From Egicoccus sp035462025 (GTDB taxonomy: Bacteria; Actinomycetota; Nitriliruptoria; Nitriliruptorales; Nitriliruptoraceae): DNA of 64,000 nucleotides. Within the stretch, counting starts at the first letter, position 1; each line of letters opens with the position of its first letter. A program made the position numbers and the translations under genes. The notes beneath the pieces are model-generated. The model ran no database searches and was not told the origin of the DNA. It worked only from the letters and a program-made list of their open reading frames with translations. The stretch spans positions 1 to 64,000 of the forward strand of contig DATHUR010000139.1 in assembly GCA_035462025.1 (NCBI GenBank). The letters are read 5' to 3'. Shown piece by piece: positions 18,078 through 27,410 of the stretch.

Positions 18078-19346
18078 TCAGCGGCTGAAGGTGGCGACCG
18101 TCTCGACGTGGTGGGTCATCGGGAACAGGTCGAGCGGCTGCGCGGCGGTCAGCCGGTAGCCGCCCGCGACCAGGGCCTTCGCGTCGCGGGCGAGCGCGGC
18201 CGGGTCGCAGGCCACATAGACGATCGTCGCGGGTGCCAGGGCGACCAGGTCGGTGACGGCGTCCTCGCCGGCGCCGGTGCGCGGCGGGTCCAGCACGACC
18301 ACGTCCGGCGGGTCGGTCGGGCCGTCACCCTTGCGGGCGGCACGCAGGAACGGGTGCACCCCGATCGCCTCGACCTGCAGCGCGCGACCCGCGTCGGCGG
18401 CGTTGCGCCCGGCCCACTCGGCGGCCTCCGCGTGCCCCTCGACGGCGACGACCTCGGCGCCGGCCGCGGCCATCGGCAGCGACAGCAGGCCCACACCGGC
18501 GTACAGGTCCCAGACCAGGGCACCATCGATAGGGCCGGCGGCGCGCAGGACCTCGCGGACCAGGGCGTCCGCGCCGGCGGTGTTGTTCTGGAAGAAGGCG
18601 GTGGCACCGAATCGGTAGCGGTGCCCCGCGACCTGCTCGCTGAGCACGCCGTCGCCACGCATCGCCACGGTGCTGCCGTCGGGTTGTTCGAGCAGCAGGT
18701 CGAAGCTGCCATCGGGAACCTCGAGACCGCCCGGTCCTGGCTTCAACACGACCGCCCGGGTGTCGCCGTGCGCACGCACGGTGACCTCGGCGGCGCTGGT
18801 CGTCCCGATCTCGTCGACGACGGCGAGGACATCCGGGCTGAGCGCCCGGCACGACTCGGCGGGCAGCACGTCGTGGCTGCCGGGTGCGAAGAACCCGAGA
18901 CGACCACCGGGGTCGACATGGAATCGGGCGCGGTTGCGGTACCCGGTCGCCGGCCCGACCGCGAGGCAGTCGGCGACGGGCGGGTCGGTCAGGCCGCCCA
19001 AGCGCTCCAACTGCTCGCGCACCACCTTCGTCTTGAGGCGCAGCTGTCCCTCGGGGGTGACGTGCTCGAGGTCGCAGCCGCCGCAGACGTGACGCTGCGG
19101 ATCGTCCGCAGCCGCGCGGTCCTCACTCGGTTCGAGCACCTCGACCAGGTCGGCCCGTGCCCAGCGCTTGCGGTCGTCGACGACGCGCAGGGTGACCCGC
19201 TCGCCGGGCAGCGCGCCGGGCACGAACACGGCCTTGCCCTCGAGGCGGGCGACGCCTTCGCCACCGTGGGTGAAGCCGTCGACGGTGAGCGTCTGCTCGT
19301 CGCGGGGGAGCGGCACGCGACGACGTCCGGTTCGGTCCTGGCTCAT
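18078..19346 (-). CDS. TrmA/RumA-family RNA (uracil-5)-methyltransferase
   Basis: A 422-residue protein with N-terminal TRAM domain (about residues 15-70: VDGFTHGGEGVARLEGKAVFV) and C-terminal SAM methyltransferase. Motifs: AFFQNNTAGADALV, VWDLYAGVGLLSLP (SAM), VVLDPPRTG and VYVACDPAALARD with the nucleophilic cysteine. It should methylate uracil C5 in rRNA or tRNA. The Fe-S site seems incomplete: CGGC is present but the cysteine six residues before it in RumA is Asp here. ATG 19346 overlaps the stop of the upstream lipoprotein gene. Confidence 0.9.
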   Translation of the reverse strand: MSQDRTGRRRVPLPRDEQTLTVDGFTHGGEGVARLEGKAVFVPGALPGERVTLRVVDDRKRWARADLVEVLEPSEDRAAADDPQRHVCGGCDLEHVTPEGQLRLKTKVVREQLERLGGLTDPPVADCLAVGPATGYRNRARFHVDPGGRLGFFAPGSHDVLPAESCRALSPDVLAVVDEIGTTSAAEVTVRAHGDTRAVVLKPGPGGLEVPDGSFDLLLEQPDGSTVAMRGDGVLSEQVAGHRYRFGATAFFQNNTAGADALVREVLRAAGPIDGALVWDLYAGVGLLSLPMAAAGAEVVAVEGHAEAAEWAGRNAADAGRALQVEAIGVHPFLRAARKGDGPTDPPDVVVLDPPRTGAGEDAVTDLVALAPATIVYVACDPAALARDAKALVAGGYRLTAAQPLDLFPMTHHVETVATFSR

Positions 19347-20074
19347 GTACCCGCCCCGTCGCCGAGTGCGGCCTGCAGCGCCTCGATCGCGAAGTCGAGG
19401 TGGGTCCCGCCACGCTCGGCGTAGGCCGCGAGGTCGTCGCCGTCTGGTGCGTCGGCGGCCAACATCGCCCACGCGATCGCGCGGGTGCCCTCGCCCGGCA
19501 GCTCGCGGACCGCGGCGTCCATCGCGTCGAGATCGCCGGCTTCGGCGCCGACCTGGCGGGCGAGGTCGACCAGCCCGGCGGGGTCGCGCTGCCACGAGCC
19601 GAGGTCACCGGCGAGCGGGTCGCGCAGCGCGTCCGCGACGGCCTGGCCCAGGGCCCCGCCCGCCTCGCTCGCGGCGGTCAGCGCCAGGGTCAGCGCGTCG
19701 TCGGCGTCACCGTCGCCGCCCCGCTCCTCGCTGGTGACGCTGGGGAACACCGCGCGGCCTTCCGGTTCGGTGTCGCCCAGGCCGACCACGAGTTGGGCGA
19801 GCGCGCCGTCCGCCGCCTCGCGACCTGCCGGGGCGCCGACCTCGTCGGCGGCCTCGAGCAGCAGGTCGCGCGCTCGTTCGAGCGACAAGACGAGTTCGTC
19901 GACGGCTGCGACGAGCTCCGCGCGCTCCGGCTCGGGGGTCGGGGTCTCGGTGGGTGCCTCGACATCGGTCGCCTCGGGCTCCGACGGCAGGCTCGGTTCG
20001 GCACAGCCGGCCAGGCCCAACGCCAGGGCGGCGGGCAGGAGGGTGGCCGCGACGGGCCGGGGGGTCACACGCAT
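19343..20074 (-). CDS. putative helical lipoprotein
   Basis: A 243-residue predicted lipoprotein. The signal peptide ends in the lipobox LGLAGC, a Pro/Glu/Thr-rich linker follows (residues 25-50), then Ala-rich amphipathic helices. I recognise no family: the helical, acidic pattern resembles ferritin-like extracellular domains, but no metal motif is evident. An alternative ATG is three codons upstream (20083). The stop overlaps the RNA methyltransferase start by four bases, so the two are co-translated, although no functional link is evident. Confidence 0.75.
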   Translation of the reverse strand: MRVTPRPVAATLLPAALALGLAGCAEPSLPSEPEATDVEAPTETPTPEPERAELVAAVDELVLSLERARDLLLEAADEVGAPAGREAADGALAQLVVGLGDTEPEGRAVFPSVTSEERGGDGDADDALTLALTAASEAGGALGQAVADALRDPLAGDLGSWQRDPAGLVDLARQVGAEAGDLDAMDAAVRELPGEGTRAIAWAMLAADAPDGDDLAAYAERGGTHLDFAIEALQAALGDGAGT

Positions 20075-20142
20075 GGGACCCATCCTCGCGGATCGACCCC
20101 GGCGGGCGCCACCTCGCAGCCCCGGCCGGGTGGGCGGAAGCG

Positions 20143-20946
20143 TCATCGACGCCCCAGCACGGCGATCCATCCGTCGCGCTCCAGGGTTCGCTCGATCCGC
20201 AAGCCCGCATCGCGCAGTGGGCCGAGGGCCACCTCCCGCCGTTCGGCGGTGATGCCGCTGACGACCAGCGTGCGCCCGGCGGCGACCAGGGGGACGGCGA
20301 GTGCGGCGACCACGTCCGTGACGAGGTTCGCGACCACGACATCGACCGGCCCGTCGAGGTCGTCGACGCTGCCGACGGCCGTGCGCACCTCGACGTCGTT
20401 GCGCGCCGCGTTCTCGCGGGTCACCTCGACCGCGTCGGGATCGATGTCGACCGCGACGACCTCGGCGCCGAGGCGGGCGGCCGCGATGGCCAGCACGCCG
20501 GTGCCACAGCCGATGTCGGCGACGCCGGCCCCGGCCAGGTCCAGATCGCTCAGCAATTCCAGGCAGAGGGTGGTGGTGGCGTGGTGGCCGCTGCCGAAGG
20601 CCCGACCGGGGTCGAGCACGAGGGTCACCTCGTCGGGAGCCGGCCCATGCTCGTCGACCAGCCAGGTCGGCACGATCGCGAACCGGCCGGCGTGCACCGG
20701 CCGGATCGTCGCCTTCCACGCCGCCTGCCAGTCATGGTCGGGCTCGACCGACCACGAACCGCCGGCGGGCACCGTGTCGGTCCGTTCCGCGAACCATGAC
20801 ACCAGGACGGCCGGACGTTCCCACACGCCGAGCGCACCGGCCGCCCACAGGTGCGCCGCGGCGATCTCGGTCTCGGCCGGATCGACCGGCAACTCGTAGC
20901 GGGCGGTGCTGCGTCCGGGACCGGGGTGCACGGGACTCGTCCTCAC
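20143..20946 (-). CDS. prmA: PrmA-like ribosomal protein L11 methyltransferase
   Basis: A 267-residue SAM methyltransferase. The linker and active site resemble PrmA: PGRAFGSGHHATTTLCLELL followed by SAM motif VADIGCGTGVLAIAAARLGAEVVAVDID, and VVANLVTDVV (post I NxL motif). PrmA trimethylates ribosomal protein L11. The N-terminal substrate domain is short and divergent. GTG 20946 is the first start after a hairpin-rich gap. Relatives methylating other proteins are possible. Confidence 0.85.
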   Translation of the reverse strand: MRTSPVHPGPGRSTARYELPVDPAETEIAAAHLWAAGALGVWERPAVLVSWFAERTDTVPAGGSWSVEPDHDWQAAWKATIRPVHAGRFAIVPTWLVDEHGPAPDEVTLVLDPGRAFGSGHHATTTLCLELLSDLDLAGAGVADIGCGTGVLAIAAARLGAEVVAVDIDPDAVEVTRENAARNDVEVRTAVGSVDDLDGPVDVVVANLVTDVVAALAVPLVAAGRTLVVSGITAERREVALGPLRDAGLRIERTLERDGWIAVLGRR

Positions 20947-20965
20947 GACCGGCGGCGGACATGGA

Positions 20966-21000
20966 GCGGCCCCGTGCGACGGGGGGACACACGGGGCCGC
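20966..21000. terminator. hairpin upstream of prmA, downstream of AI-2E gene
   Basis: Arms GCGGCCCCGTG (20966-20976) and CACGGGGCCGC (20990-21000) are perfect 11-bp complements with a 13-base loop. It lies after the stop of the reverse-strand AI-2E transporter gene and before prmA, so it probably ends the former's transcript. Confidence 0.7.
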
Positions 21001-21003
21001 GAA

Positions 21004-21019
21004 TGGTCCTTGCGGACCA
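21004..21019. terminator. second small hairpin
   Basis: TGGTCC-TTGC-GGACCA forms a perfect 6-bp stem with a 4-base loop, four bases from the larger hairpin. In the reverse direction the two structures come in tandem after the AI-2E gene. Confidence 0.5.
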
Positions 21020-21056
21020 CGGATCGAAGTCTACACACGTTTGCGCGCCCAGCGCA

Positions 21057-22292
21057 TCACTTCTGGGCCGACTCGTCCGGATGGTCCCCGCCGCCATCGC
21101 CGGCCCGATCGAGCAGGCCCTCGGGCGAACCCTGCGGGCCGAGGACCAGCAGGTGGTGTTCGAGGACCTCGTACTCCTCACCCGAGGCGCTGATCAGCGC
21201 GGTGACGATGGCGACGGCGGGGAGCGCGAGCAGCGCCCCGGTCGCGCCGGCGATCGCGGCGCCTCCCAGCACTGACAGGAACGCGATGGCGGGGTGCAAC
21301 TCGAGCGTGGTCGCCGTGATGCGGGGGACGACGAGGTAGTTCTCGATCTGCTGGTAGATCACGATGGTGGTCAGCACCCACAGCGCCTGGCTGGGCGCCT
21401 GCGAGAGCGCGACGACCAGCGGCAGCAGGCCGGCGAGGTAGGTGCCGATGGCCGGAATCAGTGACGAGAGCAGCCCCACCCACAACCCGAGCGCGATCGC
21501 GTACTCGAGCCCGATGAGGGTGAACACCACGGAGTGGAACGCGGCGGAGGCGATCGCGGTGAGGACCCGGCTGTAGACGTACCCGCCGGTCTTGGCGATG
21601 GCGAGTTCCCACAGACCCAGCACCCGCACCTGGTCGCGCGGTTCGAGACGGCTCGCGAGCCGCTGGCGCAGGTGGGGACCATCCGCCACGAGGTAGAACG
21701 TCACCAGCCCGATCGTTGCCGTCTGGAACAGCCCGCCGAGCAGGGTCTGGCCGAGGCCGACGGCGCCGCGACCGAGCAGTGACGCCGAGCCCGAGAGTCG
21801 CCCCGGCAGGGCGCGCTGCTGCTCGTCGAGCCACTCCGCGACGGCCGCCCCGATGTCCTCGGGCAGCAGGTCCTGGGCCTGGTCGGACAGGTCGCCGAGC
21901 AGGGTCGGGCCGGCGTTGACGAGCATCCGCACCTGGTCGATCACCAGGTTGGTCATCGCCCAGAAGAACCCGCCGAGCAGCAGGATCAGCCCGAGGAACA
22001 CGATCCAGGTGCCCAACCCGCGACGCAGGCCGCGGCGCGCCATCCACTGCACGGCCGGCTCCATCGCGAACGACAGGAACAGCGACACGATCACGATGAC
22101 CAGCAGGTGTTGCATCCGGCCGAGGACGGCCGTGACCAACTGGGCGCCGAGCAGACCGAGGGCGACGCCGATGGCGATCGGCAGCGTGCGGCCGGGCGTC
22201 CAACTCCGGGGCCGCCATCCCCACAGGTCGGAGACAGGCCCCGCCGCGGTCTGCTCCGGCGTGGTCTCGTGGTGCGGCGTCGCGTCGTCCAT
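21057..22292 (-). CDS. AI-2E family (PerM/YdiK) transporter
   Basis: A 411-residue membrane protein with about eight helices of the AI-2E/PerM family. Typical features are FLSFAMEPAVQWMARRG near the N-terminus, TFYLVADGPHLR, and SLIPAIGTYLAG plus YQQIENYLVVPRI near the C-terminus. Members export various solutes, including ions and possibly signalling molecules; the substrate here is unknown. The C-terminal 40 residues are cytosolic and acidic. It is divergent from the ABC gene at 22338 across 45 bases. Confidence 0.9.
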   Translation of the reverse strand: MDDATPHHETTPEQTAAGPVSDLWGWRPRSWTPGRTLPIAIGVALGLLGAQLVTAVLGRMQHLLVIVIVSLFLSFAMEPAVQWMARRGLRRGLGTWIVFLGLILLLGGFFWAMTNLVIDQVRMLVNAGPTLLGDLSDQAQDLLPEDIGAAVAEWLDEQQRALPGRLSGSASLLGRGAVGLGQTLLGGLFQTATIGLVTFYLVADGPHLRQRLASRLEPRDQVRVLGLWELAIAKTGGYVYSRVLTAIASAAFHSVVFTLIGLEYAIALGLWVGLLSSLIPAIGTYLAGLLPLVVALSQAPSQALWVLTTIVIYQQIENYLVVPRITATTLELHPAIAFLSVLGGAAIAGATGALLALPAVAIVTALISASGEEYEVLEHHLLVLGPQGSPEGLLDRAGDGGGDHPDESAQK

Positions 22293-22337
22293 CGGAGTCA
22301 GCCTACGCTGCCGCCCGTCGTCGATCCGTGAGCAGCC

Positions 22338-23246
22338 GTGTCCAGTCCCGCCATCGAGGTGCGTGGGCTCACCAAGCGGTACGGCCGCACCACCGCCGTC
22401 GACGGCCTCGACCTCGAGGTCGCCCACGGCGAGACCCTGGCCCTGCTCGGCCCGAACGGCGCCGGCAAGACCACGACCGTGGAGTGCTGCGAGGGCTTCC
22501 GGCGCCCGGACGCGGGCACGGTCCGGGTGCTGGGGCTCGATCCGCGCGGCGACGCCGCCCGCCTGCGTCCCCGTGTCGGGCTGATGCTGCAGGAGGGTGG
22601 CGTCTATCCGATGGCGCGCCCGGCCGAGGTGCTGCGCCTGTTCGCGGCCTACTACGCCGACCCGCTCGACCCCGAGGGGCTGCTCGAGCGGGTCGGCCTC
22701 GACGACGCGAGGCGGACCCGGTTCCGCGACCTGTCCGGCGGCCAGAAGCAGCGCCTGTCGCTGGCGCTGGCGGTGATCGGTCGTCCAGACGTGGTGTTCC
22801 TCGACGAGCCGACGGCCGGCCTCGACCCCGCGGCGCGTCGTCTGACCTGGGAGCACATCCGCGAACTGCGTGATCGGGGGGTGGCGGTCGTTCTGACCAC
22901 CCACCTGCTCGACGAGGCCGAGGAACTCGCCGACCGGGTCGCGATCGTCGACCACGGCCGGCTGGTGGCACTCGGCACGCCCGACGAACTCACCCACGGC
23001 GAACGTGGCGAGCTCGAGTTCTCGGCCCGACCCGGGCTCGAGGTCGCCGAGCTCTCGCGCGCCGCGGGCGCCGTGGTCGAGGAGGTGCGGCCCGGCCGCT
23101 ACGTGGTGCACGCCGAGAACTCGCCGCGGCTGGTCGCGGCGCTGGCGAGCTGGCTCGCCGACCGTGACGTGACCCTCGGCCACCTGCAGGCGGGCAAGCG
23201 CAGCCTCGAGGACGTCTTCCTGCGCCTCACGGAGCAGCAGTCGTGA
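22338..23246 (+). CDS. ABC-2 type exporter ATPase
   Basis: A 302-residue DrrA/CcmA-type ATPase. Walker A LLGPNGAGKTTTVE, signature LSGGQKQRLSL, Walker B VVFLDEPTAGLDP and the switch His of VVLTTHLLDEAEELA are present, with a C-terminal regulatory extension. GTG 22338 lies 28 bases after a TACGCT -10-like box. The stop overlaps the permease GTG (GTGA). Together they should export a lipid, drug or antibiotic-like molecule. The substrate is unknown. Confidence 0.92.
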   Translation: MSSPAIEVRGLTKRYGRTTAVDGLDLEVAHGETLALLGPNGAGKTTTVECCEGFRRPDAGTVRVLGLDPRGDAARLRPRVGLMLQEGGVYPMARPAEVLRLFAAYYADPLDPEGLLERVGLDDARRTRFRDLSGGQKQRLSLALAVIGRPDVVFLDEPTAGLDPAARRLTWEHIRELRDRGVAVVLTTHLLDEAEELADRVAIVDHGRLVALGTPDELTHGERGELEFSARPGLEVAELSRAAGAVVEEVRPGRYVVHAENSPRLVAALASWLADRDVTLGHLQAGKRSLEDVFLRLTEQQS

Positions 23247-23995
23247 GCGGGGACCGGCGGACGCCGATGCTGCGGGCGGTCCTGGCCCAGGCGGCGATGG
23301 AGTTGCGCATGATGTTGCGTTCCGGCGAGTCGCTGATCGTCACGCTGGGCATCCCGCTCGGCGTCCTCGGGTTCTTCTCGGTGGTCGACGTGCTGCCGAC
23401 CGGGGGCCGGCCGGCGGTCGACTTCCTCGTTCCAGGTGCGCTCACGATCTCGGTCGCGGCGACCGGGCTGGTCGCCGTCGCCATCCAAACCGCGTTCGAA
23501 CGCAAGTACGGCGTGCTCAAGCGGCTGGGCGGGACACCGCTGCCGCGCTGGGGCTTCCTGGTGGCCAAGGGGCTCGCCACGGCCGCGGTGCTGGCGGTGC
23601 AGACCGTCCTGGTCGTCGGGCTCGCTGCAGGTGCCCTGGGCTGGTCGCCCGAGGGCGGTGGCCTGATCGCCCCGGTGGCCGTGCTGACCGGCGCCGTCAC
23701 CTTCACCGCCCTGGGCCTGCTCATGGCGGGGGCGTTGCGGGCCGAGGCGACCCTGGCCCTGTCGAACGCGCTGTTCCTGGTGCTGCTGATGGTCAGCGGC
23801 GTGGCCTTCGACGCCGCGGCGCTGCCGGACGGGCTCGCGGCCATCGGACGCGCGCTGCCCGTCGGCGCCCTCGGTGAGGTGTTGCGGGCCGCCTTCGCCG
23901 GGGACGGTCTGGCGGCCGGGTTCTTCGCCGTGGTCGTCGCTTGGGGGGCCGTGGCGATTGCACTGGCAGCCCGGACCTTCCGCTGGGAACCGTGA
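23243..23995 (+). CDS. ABC-2 type exporter permease
   Basis: A 250-residue permease with six hydrophobic segments of the ABC-2 family. FLVPGALTISVAATGLVAVAIQTAFERKYGVLKRLGGTPLPRWGFLVAK is the characteristic coupling-helix region. In many actinobacteria such an exporter pair lies beside the haem/cytochrome oxidase genes, as here. It is encoded directly after its ATPase with a four-base overlap. Confidence 0.9.
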   Translation: MSGDRRTPMLRAVLAQAAMELRMMLRSGESLIVTLGIPLGVLGFFSVVDVLPTGGRPAVDFLVPGALTISVAATGLVAVAIQTAFERKYGVLKRLGGTPLPRWGFLVAKGLATAAVLAVQTVLVVGLAAGALGWSPEGGGLIAPVAVLTGAVTFTALGLLMAGALRAEATLALSNALFLVLLMVSGVAFDAAALPDGLAAIGRALPVGALGEVLRAAFAGDGLAAGFFAVVVAWGAVAIALAARTFRWEP

Positions 23996-24208
23996 CCCCG
24001 GACCGGCCCTGCCCGCCCGGGCATCGCGCGTGGTCGTCGGCCGGTTGGGTGAGCCCACCGGCGAACGGCTACCCTCCGCGCCCGAGGTGGGTCCAGGCTG
24101 GAAGTGGGGTCTCCTCGTCCGTACGGCGTTGGTTCACCACCGCACGCCGTGCCGTTCTGGGGCCGGAGGCTCCGCGCAAGTACGACTGTGACCGTGAGGA
24201 GAGCCACG

Positions 24209-25339
24209 TTGCGCGATCGGACCAACCCGCTCCCGGCGCCCACCCTTCCGGTCACGCGCGCCGCGAAGCGTCGCCGGACGCGGGTCAGCACGATCCTGGT
24301 GCTCGCCCTGGGACTGTTGCTGGCGTCGTGCGGCGCGCCGCAGAGCGCGCTGGACCCCGCCGGTCCCTACGCCCAGGCCCCGCACGACCTGATCAAGCCG
24401 GTGTTCGCGATCGCGCTGTTCGTCTTCATCCTGGTGCAGGGGCTGATCATCTACTCGGTGATCAAGTATCGCCAGCGCCCCGACGACGACGGCTCGCTGC
24501 CCGCCCAGGTCCACGGCAACACCCGTCTCGAGATCTTCTGGACCGTCATCCCGGCGGTGATCCTGGCCGGCATCGCGGTCCCGACCGTGCAGATGATCTT
24601 CTCGACCATGGCCGAGCCCGAGGGTGAGTTCCTCACCGTCGAGGTCGTGGGTCACCGTTGGTGGTGGGAGTTCTACTACCCCGACTACGACATCTACACG
24701 GCCAACGAACTCGTGTTTCCGGTCGACACGCCGGTGCGGCTCGAGATGACCGCCGCCGACCCCGGGCGCGACGTGACCGACGGGGTGATCCACTCGTTCT
24801 GGATCCCGAAGTTGGCCGGCAAGCAGGACGTCGTGCCCGGCCAGACCACGTACCTGAACATCCAGGCCGACGACGCCGACCGTTTCCTCGGGATGTGCGG
24901 CGAGTACTGCGGGCTCTCCCACGTCAACATGCGCATCCGGGCCGAGTCGATGGAGCAGGCCGACTTCGACGGCTGGGTCGACAACCAGATGTCGCCTGCA
25001 GTCGAGCCGACCGACGGGCTGGCCGCGCAGGGTGCCGAACTCTTCGGCGTCACGCGCAACACCGACATCGGCGAACGCAGCTGCGCGGCCTGCCACCAGG
25101 TCTGGAACGGCGAGGGCAACCGCAACCCCAGCGTCGGGCCCGACCTGACCCACTTCGCGACCCGCAGCGAGTTCGCCGGTGCGATCTTCGACGTCGACGA
25201 GCCGACACTGCGCGAGTGGCTGCGCGATCCGCCCGCGATGAAGCCGATGCAGCCCGAGAACGGGGTGGGCATGCCGAACCTCAACCTCACCGAGGAAGAG
25301 ATCGACGCGCTGGTGGCCTACCTGCTCGCCCTGGAGTGA
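24209..25339 (+). CDS. ctaC: cytochrome c oxidase subunit II with fused cytochrome c
   Basis: A 376-residue lipoprotein-type subunit II. Signal with lipobox LLLASC, two membrane helices, then the CuA cupredoxin domain with GHRWWWEFYYPDY and FLGMCGEYCGLSHVNM (Cu ligands C, C, H, M). A C-terminal cytochrome c domain (haem motif CAACH) marks a caa3-type enzyme that accepts electrons through its own haem. The TTG at 24209 follows GAGGAGAG at good spacing. GTG at 24188 or 24194 are in-frame alternatives. It heads the ctaCDE operon. The 213 bases before it show no gene. Confidence 0.93.
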   Translation: MRDRTNPLPAPTLPVTRAAKRRRTRVSTILVLALGLLLASCGAPQSALDPAGPYAQAPHDLIKPVFAIALFVFILVQGLIIYSVIKYRQRPDDDGSLPAQVHGNTRLEIFWTVIPAVILAGIAVPTVQMIFSTMAEPEGEFLTVEVVGHRWWWEFYYPDYDIYTANELVFPVDTPVRLEMTAADPGRDVTDGVIHSFWIPKLAGKQDVVPGQTTYLNIQADDADRFLGMCGEYCGLSHVNMRIRAESMEQADFDGWVDNQMSPAVEPTDGLAAQGAELFGVTRNTDIGERSCAACHQVWNGEGNRNPSVGPDLTHFATRSEFAGAIFDVDEPTLREWLRDPPAMKPMQPENGVGMPNLNLTEEEIDALVAYLLALE

Positions 25340-25381
25340 TCCGCCCGCGCCACTGATGGCGGTGACGAACGAGGAACCACG

Positions 25382-27328
25382 ATGTCGCAGAGCACGACCA
25401 CTTCTCGCCGGAGTGTCTTCTCGCGTCCCCGGGCCGAGAAGGGGTTCACGAGCTGGATCACGACGACCGATCACAAGCGGATCGGCATCATGTACTTCTT
25501 CACCGTCCTGGTGTTCTTCACGCTGGGCGGTACCGAGTCGGGGATCATCCGTACGCAGCTCGCCCAGGCCGAGCTGAACGTCGTGACGCCCGAGATCTAC
25601 AACCAGGTCTTCACGATGCACGGCCTGACCATGGTGTTCATGGTGGTCATGCCCTTCGGTGCGGCGTTCTTCAACTACCTGATCCCGCTGCAGATCGGCG
25701 CCCGCGACGTCGCCTTCCCCCGCCTGAACGCGTTCAGCTACTGGATGTACCTGTTCGGCGGCATCTTCACCTACTCGAGTTTCCTGCTCGGTGGCGCGCC
25801 GAACGGCGGATGGTTCGGCTACGCCCCGCTCTCGCTCGACAGCGTGTCCAACATGGCCTTCTACGCCATCGGCCTGCAGATGCTCGGCGTCAGTTCGCTG
25901 TCGGCCGCGGTCAACTTCATCACCACGATCCTGAACATGCGGGCGCCGGGCCTGACCTTCATGCGCATGCCGATGTTCATCTGGATGTCGCTGGTCACCA
26001 ACTTCCTGCTGCTGTTCGCGCTGCCGATCATCGCCGTCGCGCTGTTCATGCTGCAGTTCGACACCGTGTTCGGGGCCCAGTTCTTCAACCCCGCCACGGG
26101 CGGTGACCCGATCCTGTGGCAGCACCTGTTCTGGCTGTTCGGGCATCCCGAGGTCTACATCATGATCCTCCCAGCCATGGGGATCGTGTCCGAGATCCTG
26201 CCCGTGTTCAGCCGCAAGCCGCTGTTCGGCTACGCCGCCGTCGCCTTCGCCGGCGCCGCCATCGGGTTCATCGGCTTCGGCGTGTGGGCCCACCACATGT
26301 TCACCTCGGCGATCGGGCCCGTGGCCCGTTCGGCCTTCGCGCTGTCGACGATGTTCATCGCGGTCCCGACCGGCATCAAGATCTTCAACTGGGTGTTCAC
26401 GATGTGGGGCGGCAAGCTGCGCTTCACCACCCCGATGCTGTTCTCGATCGGCTTCGTGTCGATGTTCATGATCGGCGGGCTGTCCGGGGTCACCCACGCG
26501 GTCGTGCCCCACAACGCCCAGCAGACCGACACCTACTACATCGTGGCGCACTTCCACTACGTGCTGTTCGGTGGCGCGCTCTTCGCCCTGATCGCCGGCG
26601 TGTACTACTGGTTCCCGAAGGTCACCGGGAAGCTGATGAACGAGAAGCTCGGCAAGATCCACTTCTGGTCGTGGCTGCTCGGCTTCAACCTCACCTTCGG
26701 CCCGATGCACATGTCGGGCCTGCTCGGCCAGCCGCGCCGCACCGCGGTCCTGCCCGAGGAACTCGGCGGCAGCGTCGAGGTGTACAACCTGCTCAGCTCG
26801 ATCGGCGTCATCATCCTGACGGTGTCGGCGCTGATCTTCTTGTACAACCTGATCAAGTCGATCCGCTCCGGCGTGGCATCGGGCCCCGATCCCTGGGACG
26901 CGCGCACCATCGAGTGGCTGTCGGACTCCCCGCCGAAGCACTACAACTTCGCCGAGATCCCCACGATCACGCACCGCGACGAGTTCTGGCACCGCAAGTA
27001 CGCCGAGGACGAGTCCGGCAAGCCGGTCCCGGTCCCGGCCGGCGCATCCGAGGATCACCTCGCCGACGCCGAACACGCCGAGGGCGACCACGACGGCCAC
27101 CACATCCACATGCCCGACCCCTCGTACTGGCCGCTGGTGATGTGCCTCGGGTTCTTCCCCGTCGGCTACGGCCTGCTCGGCCCGACCCCGTGGTTGATCG
27201 CCGTCGGCGTGGTGTGGGTGATCATGGGCTTCTTCGGCTGGATCATCGAGCCCGTCGCCGAGGGCGACGACGACGACCCGGTCGTCGAGGACCCGGCGGC
27301 GCCGCGCTCCGGCGTGGCCGCCCACTGA
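25382..27328 (+). CDS. ctaD: cytochrome c oxidase subunit I with CtaF-like C-terminal extension
   Basis: A 648-residue subunit I. Twelve helices hold the haem a, a3 and CuB site: MHGLTMVFM, WLFGHPEVYIMILP (cross-linked His-Tyr), VWAHHMFTSAIG and AHFHYVLFGG. K-channel residues are seen in AVPTGIKIFNWV. After about residue 580 comes an acidic linker and two more helices (DPSYWPLVMCLGFFPVGYGLLG, WLIAVGVVWVIMGFFGWIIEP). These match the second half of CtaF, the separate subunit IV of other actinobacteria. It reduces O2 to water and pumps protons. ATG follows GAGGAACC. Confidence 0.95.
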   Translation: MSQSTTTSRRSVFSRPRAEKGFTSWITTTDHKRIGIMYFFTVLVFFTLGGTESGIIRTQLAQAELNVVTPEIYNQVFTMHGLTMVFMVVMPFGAAFFNYLIPLQIGARDVAFPRLNAFSYWMYLFGGIFTYSSFLLGGAPNGGWFGYAPLSLDSVSNMAFYAIGLQMLGVSSLSAAVNFITTILNMRAPGLTFMRMPMFIWMSLVTNFLLLFALPIIAVALFMLQFDTVFGAQFFNPATGGDPILWQHLFWLFGHPEVYIMILPAMGIVSEILPVFSRKPLFGYAAVAFAGAAIGFIGFGVWAHHMFTSAIGPVARSAFALSTMFIAVPTGIKIFNWVFTMWGGKLRFTTPMLFSIGFVSMFMIGGLSGVTHAVVPHNAQQTDTYYIVAHFHYVLFGGALFALIAGVYYWFPKVTGKLMNEKLGKIHFWSWLLGFNLTFGPMHMSGLLGQPRRTAVLPEELGGSVEVYNLLSSIGVIILTVSALIFLYNLIKSIRSGVASGPDPWDARTIEWLSDSPPKHYNFAEIPTITHRDEFWHRKYAEDESGKPVPVPAGASEDHLADAEHAEGDHDGHHIHMPDPSYWPLVMCLGFFPVGYGLLGPTPWLIAVGVVWVIMGFFGWIIEPVAEGDDDDPVVEDPAAPRSGVAAH

Positions 27329-27410
27329 CCCCGACCGACCCAACCCTCTGCGCATTCATCGCGGTCCCGACGAAGACGGCAGGACCGGTAGGAACTGAAA
27401 GGCGGCACAC

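Noticed and set aside
24134..27355. Long antisense open frame opposite ctaC and ctaD
   Set aside because: Antisense to cytochrome oxidase genes, His/Asp/Arg low-complexity sequence, no domains.
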